From NCBI GenBank assembly GCA_045651985.1, contig JAZRTK010000006.1, forward strand, positions 1 through 15,299: a DNA stretch of 15,299 nt, in the 5' to 3' direction. A program made the position numbers and the translations under genes. The stretch comes from SIG710 sp045651985 (GTDB lineage Bacteria; Bacillota; Clostridia; Oscillospirales; CAG-272). Numbering within the stretch: the stretch's first letter is position 1; every line of letters starts with the position of its first letter. Under the pieces are notes generated by a model, which had not been told where the DNA came from, did no database searches, and saw only the letters and a program-made list of their open reading frames with translations. Below are positions 12,461 through 15,299 of this stretch, one piece after another.

Positions 12461-13012
12461 TTACTTGGTTTCAACAACCATAAAATAAGGTGACGTGGGC
12501 GAATTTAAGATCTTTATCTGGGAAATGCAGATCTTTCTCCTGTCAAGTTTGGCAAAATACTCGCAGAGCATCTTGCCCTCAAGCTCGCCCTCCTCGTGAC
12601 CGGGGTAAACTGCGATGTTCAGAATGGAGTCGCGGTCAAGCAAGCGGATAGCCGCCTCAACTGCGGGCATGGTAGTCTCGCGCAGGGTGGTTATTCTCTT
12701 GTCACCGCCGGGCAGGTAGCCCAAATTAAACATCCCTGCCTTTATCGGCGTTTTAACGTACTCGTCCACGCGGTGGTGGGAGTCGCAGATAAGGGTATAA
12801 TTTTCGGGACAACCCGCTTTCTTAAGATTTTCAGCCGTCGAATCAATGGCAGCCTGCTGAATATCAAAGGCGTATACGTGACCGCTCTCACCCACCGTTT
12901 TTGATAAGAACTCGGTGTCGTGTCCGTTGCCCATGGTAAAATCCACGGCAATGTCGCCCTGATGCAAATGCTCGCGGATAAATCTCTTATGTAATTCAAG
13001 TAAGTCCAGCAT
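12461..13012 (-). CDS. mnmM: tRNA 5-aminomethyl-2-thiouridine methyltransferase MnmM (YtqB family)
   Basis: This 183-aa class I SAM methyltransferase has the glycine loop VDFTMGNGHDTEFL (23-36), the acidic D50 in YAFDIQ that binds the SAM ribose, an SHH motif (78-80) and the family hallmark FNLGYLPGGDKRITTL (95-110). That last segment separates YtqB/MnmM from other small methyltransferases. In Bacillus and Staphylococcus MnmM makes the last methylation of (c)mnm5s2U at wobble U34 of tRNAs such as Gln, Lys and Glu. The gene starts two bases after the stop of the DUF6062-like gene and ends 13 bp before the carboxypeptidase, so it belongs to the same operon. Length is normal for the family. Confidence 0.92.
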   Translation of the reverse strand: MLDLLELHKRFIREHLHQGDIAVDFTMGNGHDTEFLSKTVGESGHVYAFDIQQAAIDSTAENLKKAGCPENYTLICDSHHRVDEYVKTPIKAGMFNLGYLPGGDKRITTLRETTMPAVEAAIRLLDRDSILNIAVYPGHEEGELEGKMLCEYFAKLDRRKICISQIKILNSPTSPYFMVVETK

Positions 13013-13014
13013 TT

Positions 13015-13746
13015 TTAACCCTTCTTCTTATCACCGCGATAGTTGTGAAGATCGGCATCAAGGAATTTTATTGCGCGCTCCACAGCGTCCTTTGAGTCCT
13101 TCCAGGGCTCGTCCTCGTAGCGGTAGTCAAATTTTTTACAGAACCAGCTAATGTCCTCTCGGAGCTTGTCAAAATATTTGAACTCAACAGCCTCAGCCTG
13201 CTTTGCAAAGTCCGCGTAGCGCTTCTTTGGCAGACGGTACTGAGCGTAATCCAACATCATCTTGAAATGAGGCAGGCAGAAATAGGGCTGACGGTCAAAT
13301 TTGGCAGGAAAATCGGGGTCGCTTTCCCACAAAAGCACCGCGGTCTCTATCATGTGCTTAAAATGAAAGTCAATGCGCCCGCAGACGTAGCAGGTGGTCT
13401 CAAGCTCGCCTATGCGCTTTGACGCTTTTACGCCGGGCTTTGTAAGAATGCCCGTGATACCGCTTCGCTCGGTCTCCTTTCGAAGCTCATTTAAGTGACT
13501 TTCCAGCATAAGTGCCATTCCAAGACGGTTTTTGCGCACGAACATCATGTCGTAATGAGTGCGGCAAAAGCCCTGCTTGTTTGTCTGTATGCGCGTGTCG
13601 GGCTCCATCATGGCGGCGCCAAGTATCAAGTCAAGCTCGTTGTCCTCCAATTTATTGAAGATAGTGCAAAATGGACAGCCGCATTCGGGGCTTTGAGCCG
13701 ATTCCGAAAACGCTTCGTTTACCGGTATTGTGTATATCTTTTCCAT
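13015..13746 (-). CDS. DUF6062-like zinc-binding protein of unknown function
   Basis: A 243-aa cytosolic protein with two repeated Cys/His sets that look like zinc sites: C24-xx-C27 (with C22 nearby) with C61-xx-H64, and C119-xx-C122 with C157-xx-H160. Motifs include MMEPDTRIQTNKQGFC (46-61) and KNRLGMALMLESHLNEL, which I recall as typical of the DUF6062 family, common in Clostridia; no function is established to my knowledge. The ATG at 13746 was preferred because of the AAGGGAAGGAC upstream; an earlier in-frame start would lie close to the promoter. It is the first gene of a four-gene operon with mnmM, the VanY-type enzyme and the VanZ-like protein. Confidence 0.85.
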   Translation of the reverse strand: MEKIYTIPVNEAFSESAQSPECGCPFCTIFNKLEDNELDLILGAAMMEPDTRIQTNKQGFCRTHYDMMFVRKNRLGMALMLESHLNELRKETERSGITGILTKPGVKASKRIGELETTCYVCGRIDFHFKHMIETAVLLWESDPDFPAKFDRQPYFCLPHFKMMLDYAQYRLPKKRYADFAKQAEAVEFKYFDKLREDISWFCKKFDYRYEDEPWKDSKDAVERAIKFLDADLHNYRGDKKKG

Positions 13747-13784
13747 TTTTGCTGTCCTTCCCTTTTCAAGTTCACATTTTTCAC

Positions 13785-13813
13785 TTGAAAAAAACACGAA
13801 AATATATTATAAT
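13785..13813 (+). promoter_or_regulatory. Sigma-A promoter of ogg
   Basis: TTGAAA (13785-13790), 17-bp spacer, TATAAT (13808-13813). The predicted start is near 13820, leader about 47 nt. Its -10 shares two bases with the -10 of the opposing promoter. Confidence 0.8.
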
Positions 13814-13840
13814 TATATCACTAAGTAAAGAATTGTTCAA
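13812..13840 (-). promoter_or_regulatory. Sigma-A promoter of the DUF6062-mnmM-VanY-VanZ operon
   Basis: On the minus strand, TTGAAC (13835-13840), 17-bp spacer, TATAAT (13812-13817) preceded by TGA (extended -10). The predicted start is near 13805, leader about 59 nt. It overlaps the ogg promoter: the 10-bp palindrome TATAATTATA (13808-13817) contains both -10 boxes. Confidence 0.8.
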
Positions 13841-13866
13841 GTACAAAATGTAAAATCGGGAGAAAT

Positions 13867-14781
13867 ATGTTCACGACAGAAAAAATCGTAAAAATACGGG
13901 AATCGACCGAAAACGGCATACCCTGCGTGACAGTGGAGGGAGTGCGGGAGTTTGACGTTGCAAAGACCTTTGACTGCGGACAGTGCTTCCGCTTTGAGCC
14001 CGTTGAAAACACACCCTACGAAGCCGAATTTGCGGGGGTAGCCTTCGGTCGCTTTATATCTGTTGCCAAGGACGGCGACACCCTCCGCGTTTTCAATTGC
14101 ACGAAAGATTTTTTTGAAGAAAAGGTCTATCATTTTCTGGGACTTGACTTGGATTACGAAAGCATCCGACGCACGCTTGCCGAAAGCACCGACAGTACAT
14201 ATTTTCACGCGGCGGCTGAAAGTGCAAATGGCATCAGAATTTTAAATCAGGACAGATGGGAGACCCTTTGCTCCTTCATAATATCCCAAAACAATAATAT
14301 TCCAAGAATTAAAAAGCTCGTTTCCGCACTTTGTCAGCGTTGCGGCGAGAAAGTCTCAACTTATGGCATGGAAGACCACGGCGCAAATGTCGAATTTTAC
14401 GCATTTCCGTCACCGCAAGCGGTGTTTGAGCTTGGCGAGAGTGCGCTAAAAGAAATGAAATTCGGATTTCGCGCCTCATACATAGCCGACGCGGCAAAAA
14501 AGGTGGTAACGGGTGAAATTGACCTTGACCGCGCAGCCGCCCTTGACTACGAAGCTTGCGTGGAGTACCTCTCGCAGATAAAGGGCGTTGGCGTCAAGGT
14601 AGCCTCCTGCACCGCGCTTTTCAGCATGGAAAAGTACTCGGCATTCCCCGTGGACGTTTGGATACGCCGCGTTCTTGAACGCCATTTTCCTGCGGGATTT
14701 GCCCCCGCCACTTTAGGCGAATACTCAGGAATAGCCCAGCAGTACCTTTTCTATCACGCACGATTCGAAAATAACGTATAA
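13867..14781 (+). CDS. ogg: 8-oxoguanine DNA glycosylase / AP lyase, OGG1 type
   Basis: The 304-aa protein matches eukaryote-like OGG1 in all key parts: an N-terminal beta domain with FDCGQCFRF (35-43), CSFIISQNNNIPRIKKLV (about 135-152), the helix-hairpin-helix IKGVGVKVASC (238-248) with the Schiff-base lysine K244, and FPVDVWIRRVL (260-270) with catalytic D263. It removes 8-oxoG paired with C from DNA and nicks the abasic site. Length is close to human OGG1 (345 aa) without its extra tails. A GGGAG lies only four bases before the ATG, a short but workable spacing. It has its own promoter and is divergent from the DUF6062 operon. With the NUDIX protein at the left of the window it is one of two possible oxidised-guanine defences. 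Confidence 0.95.
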   Translation: MFTTEKIVKIRESTENGIPCVTVEGVREFDVAKTFDCGQCFRFEPVENTPYEAEFAGVAFGRFISVAKDGDTLRVFNCTKDFFEEKVYHFLGLDLDYESIRRTLAESTDSTYFHAAAESANGIRILNQDRWETLCSFIISQNNNIPRIKKLVSALCQRCGEKVSTYGMEDHGANVEFYAFPSPQAVFELGESALKEMKFGFRASYIADAAKKVVTGEIDLDRAAALDYEACVEYLSQIKGVGVKVASCTALFSMEKYSAFPVDVWIRRVLERHFPAGFAPATLGEYSGIAQQYLFYHARFENNV

Positions 14782-14784
14782 CCT

Positions 14785-14813
14785 TTGACAAAGCGCCAAC
14801 TTTATGGTATAAT
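14785..14813 (+). promoter_or_regulatory. Consensus sigma-A promoter of the DUF512 protein gene
   Basis: TTGACA (14785-14790), 17-bp spacer, TATAAT (14808-14813) with TGG before it (extended -10); both hexamers are perfect. It starts four bases after the ogg stop, with no hairpin terminator between, so ogg transcripts may read through. Predicted start near 14820. Confidence 0.9.
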
Positions 14814-14853
14814 AATATAATAATTATAAGTACAGTCGGAGAACAGAAGAAAA

Positions 14854-15299
14854 ATGGTAGCGATCACCGCCGTAATCCCAAGTTCTCTCGCAGAAAAAGC
14901 AGGAATACACTCGGGCGATATTTTGGTGTCCATTAACGGTCACTATATTCGCGACGTGCTGGACTACCGCTTCCGCCTCACCGAAAAGCAGGTTGAGATC
15001 GAGTGCGAGAGGGACGGGAAAAGAGTCAAATTTAATATTTCAAAAGACGAGTACGACGATATCGGACTTGAATTTGAACGCCCGCTTATGGACAAAAAGC
15101 TGTCATGCTCAAACAAGTGCGTTTTCTGCTTTATCGACCAGCTTCCACGCGGAATGAGAAAAACTCTCTATTTCAAGGATGATGATTCTCGCCTATCTTT
15201 CCTCCACGGAAATTATATAACGCTTACCAATCTGCACGATAAAGACATTGATAGAATAATCGAAATGCACATTTCCCCCGTCAACGTATCGGTACATAC
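14854..15299 (+). CDS. PDZ / radical SAM DUF512 family protein, 3' end cut by window
   Basis: The first 148 residues are visible. Residues about 1-60 form a PDZ-like domain (SLAEKAGIHSGDILVSING). Then comes C85-xxx-C89-xx-C92 in SCSNKCVFCFIDQLP, the 4Fe-4S/SAM cysteine triad, followed by KDDDSRLSFLHGNYITLTNL, very typical of the DUF512-containing family found across Clostridia and Cyanobacteria. The complete protein is usually about 430-450 aa, so roughly a third is present. The reaction is unknown; a role linked to iron-sulfur chemistry is all the motif supports. The ATG follows CGGAG at about 12 nt, with AGAAG nearer. No stop codon is seen before the window ends. Confidence 0.92.
   Translation, partial: MVAITAVIPSSLAEKAGIHSGDILVSINGHYIRDVLDYRFRLTEKQVEIECERDGKRVKFNISKDEYDDIGLEFERPLMDKKLSCSNKCVFCFIDQLPRGMRKTLYFKDDDSRLSFLHGNYITLTNLHDKDIDRIIEMHISPVNVSVH

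Noticed and set aside
1..15299. CRISPR array, insertion sequence or transposase
   Set aside because: No regularly spaced repeats of CRISPR type, no terminal inverted repeats and no transposase motif were seen in the window.

Overview
The window looks like a chromosomal stretch of a Gram-positive, low-to-mid GC Clostridia-type bacterium, probably an uncultured gut lineage. This is inferred from a stand-alone methionine synthase activation protein, a RelQ-type alarmone synthetase, MnmM (YtqB), a DUF6062-like zinc protein, a PDZ/radical-SAM DUF512 protein, AGGAGG-like ribosome binding sites and very canonical sigma-A promoters. Seven promoters have readable -35 boxes, all with 17-bp spacers, and most carry a TGn extended -10. 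No species can be named from the sequence.

Layout. (1) 1-51: a cut tRNA-Gln(TTG) on the minus strand with its own consensus promoter. (2) 156-620: a NUDIX hydrolase on the minus strand, divergent from (3) 969-4829: a three-gene methionine/one-carbon operon on the plus strand: metF, a free-standing methionine synthase reactivation domain protein, and a metH that lacks that domain. The operon ends in a perfect bidirectional terminator at 4831-4866. (4) 4868-7779: a compact minus-strand phage-type cassette of tail fibre with collagen-like repeat, two small proteins, holin and M23 endolysin. It is translationally coupled, apparently intact, and has no other phage genes next to it. (5) 7843-7960: a divergent promoter region with a 26-bp near-perfect palindrome. 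(6) 8059-10321: prfC (release factor 3) followed by relQ, ending at a bidirectional terminator at 10423-10460. (7) 10457-13746: a minus-strand operon read in the order DUF6062-like protein, mnmM, VanY-type D,D-carboxypeptidase, VanZ-like membrane protein. (8) 13785-13840: two divergent promoters whose -10 boxes overlap in a 10-bp palindrome. (9) 13867-14781: an OGG1-type 8-oxoguanine DNA glycosylase. (10) 14854 to the end: the first third of a PDZ/radical-SAM DUF512 protein.

How it fits together. MetF makes 5-methyl-THF, MetH uses it to remethylate homocysteine through cobalamin, and the small protein between them most likely serves as the SAM-dependent reactivation module of MetH. PrfC recycles release factors and RelQ makes (p)ppGpp, both in stress and translation control. 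The 10457-13746 operon joins tRNA modification with cell-wall trimming. The most unusual part is the isolated fibre-holin-endolysin operon between metH and prfC. It may be a prophage remnant, a tailocin-like or lysis device, or a domesticated cassette; the sequence alone cannot decide.
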